64,000 nucleotides of DNA from Pantanalinema sp. GBBB05 (GCA_016743235.1 VRZD01000017.1:1-64000), one strand, 5' to 3'; shown: positions 36,928 through 46,589, counted from the stretch's first letter. Notes: generated by a model from the letters alone, not told the origin. A program made the numbers and translations.

Positions 36928-36958
36928 CGGACGATCGCTCTAGAAAAACGATCGTCCG
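36928..36958 (-). terminator. Terminator-like hairpin after the DUF3386 gene
   Basis: CGGACGATCG (36928-36937) and CGATCGTCCG (36949-36958) form a perfect ten base stem with an eleven base loop. On the minus strand it is followed by a loosely T-rich stretch (GTTGTTTTATG). Position 27 bases past the DUF3386 stop fits a terminator; the T run is weak. Confidence 0.55.
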
Positions 36959-36984
36959 ACTTCATAATTACAGAATTGAATTAA

Positions 36985-37638
36985 TTAAACGGCTACAGGT
37001 TGCAGCAGTTTGATGTTAGAGAATGAAAACTCCGTAGTCGATACCTGACCGTTCGTTTCAGTCCGGATCAAGCGGCGGTTGAGGACATAGTAATTGCCGA
37101 CTTTTTCGTACTCATCCTCAAATTCGCTCTTACCGCCTTTTTGTTCACCCGTTTTGGGGTCGCGGTAGACCGAATCATAGCGGTGAGACAGATAGCCTTC
37201 ACCAGTTTGATGGCTACTGAACGTATTAATAGTGACGAAAGTGCCATGAATTTGGCGATGTACCAGGCTAACTTCATTATTGTGGACTTTATAGCGATCG
37301 CCGGATGCCTTCCCGCCCACCAGCAGTTCTACGGCTCCATTCTCGTCGGTGTCTCCGTACTCAAAGACGTTTTTAGCGTGGGTTTCCTCAAACGGACGAC
37401 GCACCCGGTGAACGGCAATTTCCCACACCTGACCATGAATCGCTTTCTTAGCATCTTCATCGGCCACATCCATCACATCAAAGCTCATGTCAGCATTGAT
37501 GCGGATTTTACCCGTGTAGGTTTTGTCGTTGTCCCGCAGTTGCACATCGGCAGTATAGCCAGGGAAATTTTGATCCCAGGTATAGCGGTTTTCATAAGCG
37601 GCACGAAACAGGTCACGCGCTGACAATTGTTCGGTCAT
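36985..37638 (-). CDS. DUF3386 domain protein
   Basis: A 217-residue soluble protein with no signal peptide or membrane helix. The pattern LFRAAYENRYTWDQNFPGYTADVQL and the C-terminal SFSNIKLLQPV match DUF3386, widespread in cyanobacteria and plants. The family resembles a beta-rich binding fold; function unknown. The next minus-strand gene upstream starts at 38316, 67 bases from its start, so the two genes may be one transcript. Confidence 0.85.
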   Translation of the reverse strand: MTEQLSARDLFRAAYENRYTWDQNFPGYTADVQLRDNDKTYTGKIRINADMSFDVMDVADEDAKKAIHGQVWEIAVHRVRRPFEETHAKNVFEYGDTDENGAVELLVGGKASGDRYKVHNNEVSLVHRQIHGTFVTINTFSSHQTGEGYLSHRYDSVYRDPKTGEQKGGKSEFEDEYEKVGNYYVLNRRLIRTETNGQVSTTEFSFSNIKLLQPVAV

Positions 37639-37704
37639 GAAACTCTCCTTGGCGGTTGTCTTTCCCTAGTTTAAAGAGTTTTTTTGCTTCTCAGCGATCG
37701 AGGA

Positions 37705-38316
37705 CTAGGCGGAAATCCGCCCTGACTCAGTCGGCACACCCAGTCGAGCTAAATCGGCGGCGATCGTGGTCAGTTGTGCCTGATCTCTTATATAAACCCG
37801 AATCGAGTGGTCGTGATAAATCTGAAAGGAGGTGGTTTGTCCGATTGGTGTCCAGTTGCTCAACCGCCAGCGGACAAAATATTTGCTGCCTCGACCGCCT
37901 TCCCTGAGGCATTGAGCGACGACAGGTTGAAGCAACGTGTAGGAAGTCGCTCGGTCAGGTTGCCCTTGAGCCGTTGACCAGGTGGCGAGTGTCCCTGTTT
38001 TAAGATTGATGCGATAGGCTTGAGCCGTATGAGATTCAAATAGTGCCAGAACTAGCCCAATTCCCCCGAGAGCGGCGCCACCAATCAACAAACTGACCAG
38101 ACCGATTGGATTGTGCGCACCACTGCTGACAATGGCAACAGTTAGGAAAAGCAACACAATTCCATAAGAGCGCAGGCAACGGGCACAAGTCCCCTGCCCC
38201 CATTGAATAATTTCAATTACCTCAGGTTCTGGCGACGATAGCTCATAAGGAGCCAAGATGATCCGTTGAACGGCTGCTTTTAAGGATTTTAGTAAGTTGC
38301 TTCGGGGATGAGTCAT
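37705..38316 (-). CDS. Hypothetical membrane protein
   Basis: A 203-residue protein with two membrane helices about residues 48-70 and 73-92 (SYGIVLLFLTVAIVSSGAH; LVSLLIGGAALGGIGLVLALF). The C-terminal half is soluble beta structure (YFVRWRLSNWTPIGQTTSFQIYHDHSIRVYI). No family is recognised. Starting ATG gives MTHPRSNLLKSL. It precedes DUF3386 on the same strand; the pair could be co-transcribed. Confidence 0.6.
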   Translation of the reverse strand: MTHPRSNLLKSLKAAVQRIILAPYELSSPEPEVIEIIQWGQGTCARCLRSYGIVLLFLTVAIVSSGAHNPIGLVSLLIGGAALGGIGLVLALFESHTAQAYRINLKTGTLATWSTAQGQPDRATSYTLLQPVVAQCLREGGRGSKYFVRWRLSNWTPIGQTTSFQIYHDHSIRVYIRDQAQLTTIAADLARLGVPTESGRISA

Positions 38317-38361
38317 GCCTTCAGCTCATGGGGGTACAGGGTTAGGGTTCCCGATGTTCCC

Positions 38362-39666
38362 TTAAGTCTCTGCTTCAGACTCCGATTGAAGCACTTGTAC
38401 CACTTGAACTCGTTGCCCATCTTCCAGGACAGTGAGGACAATGTGATCGATTTGCAGGCGATCGCCCGCCTCTGGAGGGCGCTGTAACTCTTCTAAAAAT
38501 AGTCCAGCTAATGTGGCAGCCTCTTCTCGAGGCAGTTGAATATCTAGTTCATTATTCACCGTGGCAATGCTGGCACGAATCTTGAAAATGCCTTCATGTT
38601 TGCCAATCTGGCGAAACTCGCGTTCTTCCTCGGCATCATATTCATCCCGAATTTCGCCCACAATTTCTTCTAGCACATCTTCCAACGTCACTAAGCCAGC
38701 CGTTCCACCAAACTCATCCCGCACAATCACAATGTGCAAGCGGTTCTTCTTCATTTCGCCTAATAGGTCAGCTACAGGTTTGGTTTCGGGGACATAGCGG
38801 ACGGGGCGTAAGAGTTCCCGAAGGGCTGGAGGATGTTCCAGGAGATCGGGTAAAGGGCGGATGAGATCCTTGACATGCAGAATGCCAACGATGTTATCTA
38901 AGTCTTCATCACAGACGGGGATGCGAGTGTGGGCGTTTTCTGAAACTAATTCATAGACTTTGCCGATCGTTTCATTGATCTTCAAATACTGAATCTGTAC
39001 CCGTGGCACCATGATGGCCCTAGCCGTAATATGAGCTAGTTCGACCGCACCATGAATGATCCGGCGCTCCTGTTCGCCAACTGAGCCGCCTGCCCGTCCA
39101 GCATCGACCATTGCCTTAATTTCTTCAATACTGACTGCCTCTTCAGCATCGGTGAGGGAGTTGCCAGTTAACCGTAGAATAATATTAGTCGTAGCGCTAA
39201 GAAACTTGACGATCGGCGCGCCTAGCTTGCCAATTAACCGAATTGGGCGAATAGAAATTAACGCCACCTGTTCAGCATGACGCAAGCCTAATCGTTTTGG
39301 TACCAGTTCACCTAAGATCAGGCTTAATAGCGCGATCGCGATCGTGACTAGCGTAAATGCCAGTGTGCCAGCTACCTTCACATCCATAAAAGGGGTGAGG
39401 ATGGCAGCTAACGGATCAGAGAGCTTAGTGGCTGCTGTTGCCGAGGTGAAAAATCCGGCGAGGGTGATCCCGACCTGAATTGTTGCTAGGAACCGGGTAC
39501 TATCTTCTGTGGCGACGAGTACCATCCGAGCCGCCCGATTCCCTTGTTCTGCCATCATCCGCATGCGGACTTCGTTAGCAGAGACTAAGGCAATTTCTGC
39601 TGCCGCAAAAAATGCATTAATGGCGATCAACAACAGAATAATTGTGAACTCTAAGGCAACATTCAT
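38362..39666 (-). CDS. Hemolysin-family membrane protein (CNNM/CorC type)
   Basis: A 434-residue protein with a DUF21 membrane domain (residues 1-190, four helices; EFTIILLLIAINAFFAAAEIAL), a CBS pair (about 215-330; VPRVQIQYLKI and FGGTAGLVTLEDVLEEIVGEI) and a CorC_HlyC transporter-associated domain at the C-terminus (about 345-425). Such proteins transport or sense Mg2+/Co2+ in the membrane; hemolysin activity is only a family name. Substrate here is not proven. Confidence 0.9.
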   Translation of the reverse strand: MNVALEFTIILLLIAINAFFAAAEIALVSANEVRMRMMAEQGNRAARMVLVATEDSTRFLATIQVGITLAGFFTSATAATKLSDPLAAILTPFMDVKVAGTLAFTLVTIAIALLSLILGELVPKRLGLRHAEQVALISIRPIRLIGKLGAPIVKFLSATTNIILRLTGNSLTDAEEAVSIEEIKAMVDAGRAGGSVGEQERRIIHGAVELAHITARAIMVPRVQIQYLKINETIGKVYELVSENAHTRIPVCDEDLDNIVGILHVKDLIRPLPDLLEHPPALRELLRPVRYVPETKPVADLLGEMKKNRLHIVIVRDEFGGTAGLVTLEDVLEEIVGEIRDEYDAEEEREFRQIGKHEGIFKIRASIATVNNELDIQLPREEAATLAGLFLEELQRPPEAGDRLQIDHIVLTVLEDGQRVQVVQVLQSESEAET

Positions 39667-39770
39667 AAGTCAGGTAGTTAGCGGATGTGAGGCATGATCA
39701 TCTTGCTCTCCTGCCAGATTATAGAGGGTGTTGCCCGTTGTCTGGAATTGCATGCTTGCAGTCAACTGGC

Positions 39771-42110
39771 TCAATCAGCCAAAGGTTTTACGGCGTAGGT
39801 AGTCTGCCGACCTGTTTTTACGGGGACGATCGTCACTAATTGGACTTGACCTTGGCGATCGCCGGATGGGGTAAATTTCACTTCGCCTGTAGCCCCTTGT
39901 GCCCAGAAGTCCGGTTGGGTCAGTGCTCGTTGCACCCCTTCGCGGGTCGGATCACGGCTAATGGCAGCGATTAGGGCTTTAGCCGCATCATAGGATAGCG
40001 CTGTCCGCCAACTAATCGTGTCTGGTGTGCCCCAAAACCGAACTGCATCTTGCTGAAAGGCAGAGCCAATGAGATTAGTTGGGGCTGCTAACACCATGCC
40101 CACGGCTTCTTCCTGCCCTACCTTCAGAGCTTTCGATACGGATAAGCTATCTCCTGCGAGAATTGGTAAACGTTTTTGGTTCAGTTGAACCACTTGAATG
40201 GCACGATCGGAAACGGCACTATCTGATGCCAGCATAATGACATCAGCTTTTCCAGCTAAGGCGCGATTCATGCTTTCGGCTGGATCAAAATCTGGGCGAG
40301 ACAGATCAATCTCATCTACCAACTCAGCCCCGTTATAAAACAAGGCTTGCTTAAACTCATCTTTGAGTGAGGTGCTGTAGGCACTGGCAGAATTAAAGAA
40401 GATAATTGCCCGTTTTTTCTGAAGTTTGGTCAGCATATAACGAGTCAGGGCTTTGGCAGTAAAGCTATCGCTAGGGATGGTGCGAAAAATATAGCTGCCA
40501 AAGTTAGATAGTTTCACCGCAGAACTAGAGGGTGACACCATGACTAATTGGTTGGTCTGGTAAATTTCGGCAGCGGCTAAAGCGGTGTCGCTGATGCCAT
40601 GCCCTACGACTCCTAACACATCTGAATTATTTGCCAAACTTTTAGCCACCTCTTCGGCCATGACTGGATCGTTGTCATCGTTGGCGATCGCCACCTTTAA
40701 AGGAACGCCTTGAATCCCACCAGAGCGATTGACCTCATCTTGAGCTTGAGCAACCCCGCGCAGCATTTCTAACGCAGCCGTCAAAGTATTACCGATCGGG
40801 ACAGCAACGGCGATCGTGTAGGATTTTGCTTGACCAATCCGGGCATTATTTAAGTAAATTAAGGTTTCTGGATCACTGGGATTGGCTTTCCGGGCTGCTT
40901 CTAACGTTTTTGCGGCTTGGCTATAGTTGCCCGCTGCAATCTGAATGATGCCCTTTTGTTTACTGGCATCTTTAGGATTGAGTTGCCATTTGTTAAGTAA
41001 AACTTCACCCCGGCTGATGCGATCGAGGGGTGAAGCTGTCGGAGTGGGTTGAGGTTCTGGCGTAAAGTCGGGCGATACAATTTTGACTAAAAGTGCAATG
41101 ATAACTGTGCCCAACACTGCCCCACCAATCCGAGTCATGGCTTGCAGCGGTAATCTGACCTGAGGTGTGGTCACGGGAACGGCTGGTGGCGGTATTGCCT
41201 TAGCAGAGGGTCGGAAGGACGTGTCAGGATAGGCTGGCGATCGCCCACCATTAACAGCCCCGGCTGAACTTAAAACAGTTTGCGAGCCTAGTTTGGCTTG
41301 CAACAAGGCATCCAAGACCTCATGAACCGATTGAAACCGTTGGGCAAAGTGATATCGCACCATCTTGTCAATCACACGGGTCAAGGCTTCACTTACCTCA
41401 GCTCGATCGTGCCAGAGCACTTCTGATGTGCTGTAGTCTTGGGGGAGTTGAGCTGGACGTAATCCAGTTAAGGCCTGGATTGCCATCATCCCGAGTGAGT
41501 AAATGTCGCTGTTAAAGCGGGGTTGACCCATGCATTGCTCACTTGCCCCATACCCAGAGGTATAAATTGGCATACTTAGGGCTGTATCCCCTGTGGAAAT
41601 TGCTACTGTGTTGCCAATATTTTTTACAGCGCCGAAATCGATTAGTACAAGCTTGCCATCTTGCTGCCGCCGAATCAGATTATCGGGTTTAATATCCCGA
41701 TGAATAACATTTTGAGCATGAACAAATGCCAAAATTCCTAGCACATCTTCTAAGAGGGTCACAACCTGAGCTTCGGAAAACCGCTGACCATCCTTCAGCT
41801 CCTCACTTAACGGATGTCCTTCGATGAATTCTTGAACGAGATAAAACTGCTCTTCTTCTTCAAAATAGGCGAGTAAGCGAGGAATTTGGTCGTGCTTACC
41901 TAACTGTTCTAAAGTTTCTGCTTCGGACTGAAATAAGCGTCTGACCTGGTGTAGAACGGTGGGATTATTACTGACAAAAGTTAGGTGCTTGAGAACGCAG
42001 CGAGGATTGCCAGGACGCTGGGTATCCTCTGCCACATAGGTATGCCCGAAGCCTCCCGCTCCTAACACACCGATTACCCTGTAGCGTCTGCCAATCAGTT
42101 CGCCTATCAT
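39771..42110 (-). CDS. Ser/Thr kinase fused to a periplasmic binding domain
   Basis: A 779-residue fusion. Residues about 8-275 form a Hanks-type kinase: LGAGGFGHTY, VIHRDIKPDN (His137, Asp139) and LIDFGAVK, so it should be active. A membrane helix lies near 330-350 (GGAVLGTVIIALLVKIVSP). TPR-like sequence follows, and residues about 425-775 form a branched-chain amino-acid type ligand-binding domain (Peripla_BP_6; AVPIGNTLTAALEMLRGVAQAQDEV... VGVVGHGISDTALAAAEIY). The design suggests a receptor that senses a small molecule outside the membrane and signals through phosphorylation inside. Fusions of this kind are known in cyanobacteria; the ligand is not known. The binding domain looks complete. 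Confidence 0.9.
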   Translation of the reverse strand: MIGELIGRRYRVIGVLGAGGFGHTYVAEDTQRPGNPRCVLKHLTFVSNNPTVLHQVRRLFQSEAETLEQLGKHDQIPRLLAYFEEEEQFYLVQEFIEGHPLSEELKDGQRFSEAQVVTLLEDVLGILAFVHAQNVIHRDIKPDNLIRRQQDGKLVLIDFGAVKNIGNTVAISTGDTALSMPIYTSGYGASEQCMGQPRFNSDIYSLGMMAIQALTGLRPAQLPQDYSTSEVLWHDRAEVSEALTRVIDKMVRYHFAQRFQSVHEVLDALLQAKLGSQTVLSSAGAVNGGRSPAYPDTSFRPSAKAIPPPAVPVTTPQVRLPLQAMTRIGGAVLGTVIIALLVKIVSPDFTPEPQPTPTASPLDRISRGEVLLNKWQLNPKDASKQKGIIQIAAGNYSQAAKTLEAARKANPSDPETLIYLNNARIGQAKSYTIAVAVPIGNTLTAALEMLRGVAQAQDEVNRSGGIQGVPLKVAIANDDNDPVMAEEVAKSLANNSDVLGVVGHGISDTALAAAEIYQTNQLVMVSPSSSAVKLSNFGSYIFRTIPSDSFTAKALTRYMLTKLQKKRAIIFFNSASAYSTSLKDEFKQALFYNGAELVDEIDLSRPDFDPAESMNRALAGKADVIMLASDSAVSDRAIQVVQLNQKRLPILAGDSLSVSKALKVGQEEAVGMVLAAPTNLIGSAFQQDAVRFWGTPDTISWRTALSYDAAKALIAAISRDPTREGVQRALTQPDFWAQGATGEVKFTPSGDRQGQVQLVTIVPVKTGRQTTYAVKPLAD

Positions 42111-42240
42111 CGTCTCTGCGAAGTCCAGTTAAAATCTTTTCTCAAGAGTGCCCTGGCTGAGAATATTCTTTTCTATTTCTATTGACTCTATCGTGATGCT
42201 GGTAATCCTGCCAGACTAGAGTGAGTGATTGCTCATAAGT

Positions 42241-42969
42241 ATGAACATTAATCATGAATGGCCGAGTACCGCTGAAGAGGCGATCGTCATCCAGCAATCA
42301 CTGCGGGATCAGGTTATCACGACTGATCAACTGGATGACGTACAGTATGTGGCTGGAGTAGATGTTGGCTTTGAAGCGGAGGGTAGCATTACTCGGGCGG
42401 CAGTAGCGGTATTAACCTTAAGCGATTTGCAAGTCTGCGATCGCGCAATTGCTCGCCGTCCCACTAGTTTTCCTTACATTCCTGGATTTCTATCATTTCG
42501 GGAAGTTCCAGCCGTACTGGATGCGATCGCACTGTTGACCATGACTCCAGATTTACTGCTGTGTGATGGGCAGGGCATTGCTCACCCCCGTCGCTTGGGG
42601 ATTGCCTGTCACCTGGGGTTATTAACGAACATCCCCAGTATTGGAGTTGCAAAATCCTTGCTGGTGGGTCGCCATGCTGAAGTGGGGAATGAGAAGGGCG
42701 ATCGTCAACCATTGATTCATAAAGGTGAACTGGTGGGGGTAGCCCTCCGTACGCGCCCTAAGACTAAACCGCTCTATATTTCGCTGGGTCACCGAATTAG
42801 TCTGGAAACGGCGATCACGTATGTTCTCCATTGCACAACGAAATACCGCTTACCGGAAACCACTCGTCATGCTCATCGCTTAGCCTCGGGACCCGCGATC
42901 GATCAGCCAGAAAGCAGTACAACTCCAGCTAGAGATCAGCCACCGGAACAAATGTCACTTTGGTCTTGA
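42241..42969 (+). CDS. nfi: Endonuclease V
   Basis: A 242-residue deoxyinosine-specific repair nuclease, starting MNINHEWPSTAEEA at ATG 42241. The active-site acid pattern is visible in YVAGVDVGF, and FPYIPGFLSFRE, LLLCDGQGIAHPRRLGIACHLG, and GVAKSLLVG are family motifs, with a C-terminal tail of about 30 residues. Length is in range. It cleaves near inosine in DNA. A long imperfect hairpin follows the stop at 42969-43009. Confidence 0.93.
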   Translation: MNINHEWPSTAEEAIVIQQSLRDQVITTDQLDDVQYVAGVDVGFEAEGSITRAAVAVLTLSDLQVCDRAIARRPTSFPYIPGFLSFREVPAVLDAIALLTMTPDLLLCDGQGIAHPRRLGIACHLGLLTNIPSIGVAKSLLVGRHAEVGNEKGDRQPLIHKGELVGVALRTRPKTKPLYISLGHRISLETAITYVLHCTTKYRLPETTRHAHRLASGPAIDQPESSTTPARDQPPEQMSLWS

Positions 42970-43009
42970 GGGGGCAGAAAAATTAGCCTAATTTTCATGC
43001 TTGCTCCCC
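42970..43009. repeat. Hairpin after the endonuclease V gene
   Basis: GGGGGCA (42970-42976) can pair with TGCTCCCC (43002-43009) with a bulge, and inside it AAAATTA (42979-42985) pairs with TAATTTT (42989-42995). It is a possible transcription end of the gene; no T run is present. Confidence 0.4.
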
Positions 43010-43111
43010 TATGCCAGCGACATCGTTAACTTATGCATTCACTTCGCAGCAATGCCACTGAACCTGTTCTTAAATGATCGGGTAACGGCTAACTGAATGA
43101 GGTGGTTGGTA

Positions 43112-44833
43112 ATGATCAGGCTGAAGACCTCTCGGGTGATTCCTCAATATCTACCGGGGCTGAAACGGCTGCTCTCTTACCAGCGAGCTTGGTTACGTGG
43201 AGATCTGTTAGCAGGATTGACCGTCGCTGCTTACCTGATTCCGCAATGTATGGCTTATGGTGAGTTAGCCGGGGTTCAACCTGTGGCAGGATTATGGGCA
43301 ATTCTGCCGCCAATGCTGATTTATGCCTTGCTAGGCTCATCACCGCAGCTCTCGATCGGTCCCGAATCAACGACCGCCGTAATGACAGCCGCCGCGATCG
43401 CTCCCTTAACGACGGCTGATCCTCAAGCCTACGCTGGGTTAGCGTCCTTGATGGCGTTTGCCGTCGGAGTGGTTTGCTTAATCGGCTACTTAGCGCGGTT
43501 AGGGTTTCTAGCTAACTTATTATCTAAACCGATTCTGATTGGTTATATGGCTGGAGTTGCCGTGATTATGATTGCCGGACAACTCGGCAAGATTAGCGGG
43601 ATGAAGCTGGCGGCTAAGGATGCTTTAGGACAAATCTATGAATTCCTCCAGCGATCGTCTGAAATTCACTGGGCAACGTTGATTTTATCGATCTTGGTTT
43701 TAGGATTTTTGTTGGCGATTCAACGCTGGTTTCCCAAATTGCCCGGACCATTATTAGCGGTTTTATGCGCCACTGCCGCCGTAGGAATCTTTGATCTGCA
43801 GCACTGGGGAGTGCGGGTTGTCGGCGAAATTCCAGCCGGATTACCCCGCTTGGCGATGCCTAATTTGGCAACTGCCGATTTAGTCCCATTAATAGCTGCC
43901 GCGATCGGGATTGCCCTAGTTGGCTATTCGGATAATGTGTTGACGGCGCGATCGTTTGCTAGTCGCAACCACTATACGGTGAATGCGAATCAGGAATTGT
44001 TGGCGTTGGGAGTGGCAAATTTCGGCAATGGCTTCATGCAGGGATTTCCGATTAGTAGTAGTGGCAGTCGCACGGTGATTGGTGATGCCTTGGGGAGTAA
44101 GACCCAGGTGTTTTCTCTCGTCGCGTTCGTTGTCGTCGTCGTTGTGCTGTTATTTTTGCGTCCGGTACTGGCGCTGTTTCCTAATGCGGCATTGGGTGCG
44201 ATCGTCATTTATGCTGCCACTAAATTAATTGAAGTTTCAGAGTTCCGCCGCTTGCAAGGATTTCGCCGGAGTGAATTTGCGTTGGCATTAATCACTACCC
44301 TGGGAGTGTTATTGACAGATATTTTGGTGGGAGTCGGGATTGCTGTGGGGTTGTCAGTGATTGAATTATTCGCGCGGCTCAGTCGTCCCCACGATGCTGT
44401 TATGGGTGAAGTTCCAGGATTACCAGGCTTGCATGATATTGAGGATTGGTCAGGAGCAACCACAATTCCTGGGTTAGTCATTTATCGCTACGATGCCCCT
44501 CTATGCTTTGCGAATGTGGAGAATTTCAAACGGCGAGCCTGGGCGGCGATCGCGGCTGAAACAACTCCAGTAGAATGGTTTGTTCTGAATACTGAAGCCA
44601 TCTCAGAAGTGGATATGACGGCGATCGAAGCCCTGGCAGAATTCCACAGTGACTTAGCGGCTCAAGGAATCACGTTTGCGTTAGCACGAGTCAAGCAAGA
44701 TCTCTATGCTCAACTGAAGCGTTCAGGGCTATTGCAACAAATTACACCTGAGCGTGTGTATTTCACCTTACATACGGCAATCTCAGGATTTGAAGTCCGT
44801 TTTCAACCTATGAAAGATAGTAAACAGGGTTAA
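43112..44833 (+). CDS. SulP-family anion transporter with STAS domain
   Basis: About 573 residues from ATG 43112 (MIRLKTSRVIPQYLPG). It has 10-12 membrane helices, with the SulP N-terminal pattern DLLAGLTVAAYLIPQCMAYGELAGVQPVAGLWA and the central ISSSGSRTVIGDALGSKTQVFSL. The cytoplasmic STAS domain follows (about 440-565; VIYRYDAPLCFANVENFKRRAWAAI). Relatives carry sulfate, bicarbonate or other anions; in cyanobacteria BicA (bicarbonate) is one. The substrate is not certain. GAGG is upstream of the chosen start. Single gene. Confidence 0.92.
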   Translation: MIRLKTSRVIPQYLPGLKRLLSYQRAWLRGDLLAGLTVAAYLIPQCMAYGELAGVQPVAGLWAILPPMLIYALLGSSPQLSIGPESTTAVMTAAAIAPLTTADPQAYAGLASLMAFAVGVVCLIGYLARLGFLANLLSKPILIGYMAGVAVIMIAGQLGKISGMKLAAKDALGQIYEFLQRSSEIHWATLILSILVLGFLLAIQRWFPKLPGPLLAVLCATAAVGIFDLQHWGVRVVGEIPAGLPRLAMPNLATADLVPLIAAAIGIALVGYSDNVLTARSFASRNHYTVNANQELLALGVANFGNGFMQGFPISSSGSRTVIGDALGSKTQVFSLVAFVVVVVVLLFLRPVLALFPNAALGAIVIYAATKLIEVSEFRRLQGFRRSEFALALITTLGVLLTDILVGVGIAVGLSVIELFARLSRPHDAVMGEVPGLPGLHDIEDWSGATTIPGLVIYRYDAPLCFANVENFKRRAWAAIAAETTPVEWFVLNTEAISEVDMTAIEALAEFHSDLAAQGITFALARVKQDLYAQLKRSGLLQQITPERVYFTLHTAISGFEVRFQPMKDSKQG

Positions 44834-44995
44834 TTCTACACTGAACTCATTAATTGGTGTTGATGATACAACGATCGCTCAAATTTTCTGCCATCAATAG
44901 AAAGGCAGTTTGATCGATCCATCCTGAGTAGATGCTGATTGCCTCAAAGCTAGCCGTTCAGCGCCATAGCAGTTTGGTGATAGTGCCTGTGTAAT

Positions 44996-46051
44996 ATGCA
45001 AAGTTCACTCAAGCGAATTTTAGTCGGCACAGGCTGTTTTTTGCTGATTTTTGCGATCGCTGTGGCAGGCTATGTGATTGCCGGATGGCATTTGTTAGAT
45101 GCCATTTATATGGTTGTGATTACTGTGTTTGGCGTGGGATTCGGTGAAATTGGACCGATGAATCCACCGCTGCGCATATTTACGATTTTTGTAATTGTGG
45201 CAGGCTACACCTCCGTGGTATACATCGTCGGCGGATTTCTGCAAATGATCACCGAAGGCGAAATTAATCGAGTCATGGGAGCCAGACGGATGACGCGAGA
45301 AATTCAAACATTGAGTGGACATGTGATTATCTGTGGCTATGGTCGCATTGGGCAAATTCTGGCGCGGAAGATGGCAGAAGCCAAACAGCCCTTCGTCGTC
45401 ATCGATCAAAACAACGATCGCATCCAGCAAGCAGAACTGCATGGTTATCTAGTGCGGGTTGGGAATGCAACGGATGAAGTGATTTTGGAATCAGTCGGTA
45501 TTCATCAAGCCAAAGTGTTGGCGACCGTGTTACCGGATGATGCCGCCAATGTATTTATTACCTTAACGGCTCGGGGGTTGAATCCCCGTTTGGTGATTGT
45601 GGCGCGCGGAGAATCGCCGTCCACTGAAAAAAAGTTGTTGCAAGCAGGTGCAGATCAAGTGGTATCACCCGCTGCGATCGGAGCCTTACGGATGGCGCAT
45701 ATGATTACTCATCCATCGGCGCTCAACTTTTTGGAAGCTGATGATGGACGTGCCACTCTCAATGAATTATTGGCTCAAATTGATGTGCAGATTGATGAAT
45801 TAGCAATTCCGGCTGGTTCTGATCTAGTGGGTGCCAGCATTGGTACGGTAGAAGTGCGAGGCAAGGGCACATTCATTATTGTGGCATTACGGCGAGTTGA
45901 TGGCAGTATGTTGATTCACCCGAATCATAGTTTGTTTCTCCATGAAGGTGACACATTGATTGTGATGGGTCATCAAGGGGACATCCCTCTCTTTGCTCAC
46001 CATCATGCGCTTAAACGACAAATGCGCTATCGCGGAGCGAAACAACGATAA
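44996..46051 (+). CDS. Potassium channel with RCK (TrkA-N/TrkA-C) domain
   Basis: A 351-residue channel subunit: two membrane helices (residues 8-28 and 60-80) flank a pore loop whose filter reads GVGFGE (residues 46-51), against TVGYGD in classical K+ channels. The cytoplasmic part has an RCK/TrkA-N domain with Rossmann motif GYGRIG near residue 113 and a TrkA-C domain at the end (about 270-340). Such channels are gated by ligand (NAD, Ca2+ or other). Next gene starts 46 bases downstream. Function as K+ channel is likely but the altered filter leaves selectivity open. Confidence 0.88.
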   Translation: MQSSLKRILVGTGCFLLIFAIAVAGYVIAGWHLLDAIYMVVITVFGVGFGEIGPMNPPLRIFTIFVIVAGYTSVVYIVGGFLQMITEGEINRVMGARRMTREIQTLSGHVIICGYGRIGQILARKMAEAKQPFVVIDQNNDRIQQAELHGYLVRVGNATDEVILESVGIHQAKVLATVLPDDAANVFITLTARGLNPRLVIVARGESPSTEKKLLQAGADQVVSPAAIGALRMAHMITHPSALNFLEADDGRATLNELLAQIDVQIDELAIPAGSDLVGASIGTVEVRGKGTFIIVALRRVDGSMLIHPNHSLFLHEGDTLIVMGHQGDIPLFAHHHALKRQMRYRGAKQR

Positions 46052-46097
46052 GGCGATGTTTAACCTTTAGGATGGGAAAAGACTGTATGTTGAGTGA

Positions 46098-46586
46098 ATG
46101 ATGAGTCAAACCATTACAGATATTTCGGTTCAAACAATCACCGGACAAGCACGATCGCTGGGTGACTATGCTGGTAAAGTGCTGCTGATTGTGAATGTGG
46201 CATCTTACTGCGGCTATACCCCTCAATACAAAGGCTTGGAAGCGCTAAACCAGAAGTATCGTGACCAGGGACTAGAAATTCTGGCATTTCCTTGTAATGA
46301 CTATGGGATGCAAGAGCCGGATAGCAATCAGCAAATCCAACAGTTTTGCGAAACTAAGTATGGGGTTAGTTTTCCTTTGTTTGATAAGGTGCATGCTAAA
46401 GGAGCAGACCAACATCCACTCTATGCCCGGTTAACCCAAGCGATCGAACCAACGGGTGATGTTGCCTGGAACTTTGAGAAATTTTTGGTTAACAAGCATG
46501 GGGAAGTAGTGGCACGCTTTAAAAGTGCCGTTGCCCCTGACGCCCCCGAACTTGTTGCCGCGATCGAACGGGAACTAGCGGCTTAA
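46098..46586 (+). CDS. Glutathione peroxidase-like peroxidase
   Basis: A 162-residue thiol peroxidase of the GPx family. The peroxidatic Cys is in NVASYCGYTPQ, the FPCNDYGMQEP segment holds the second Cys and Gln, and the catalytic Trp/Asn are in VAWNFEKFLVN. These enzymes reduce hydroperoxides with thioredoxin or NADPH as donor. The motif SYCGY differs from the usual SKCGF, but the tetrad seems complete. ATG at 46101 is an equally likely start. It ends three bases from the convergent reductase gene. Confidence 0.92.
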   Translation: MMSQTITDISVQTITGQARSLGDYAGKVLLIVNVASYCGYTPQYKGLEALNQKYRDQGLEILAFPCNDYGMQEPDSNQQIQQFCETKYGVSFPLFDKVHAKGADQHPLYARLTQAIEPTGDVAWNFEKFLVNKHGEVVARFKSAVAPDAPELVAAIERELAA

Positions 46587-46589
46587 TGG

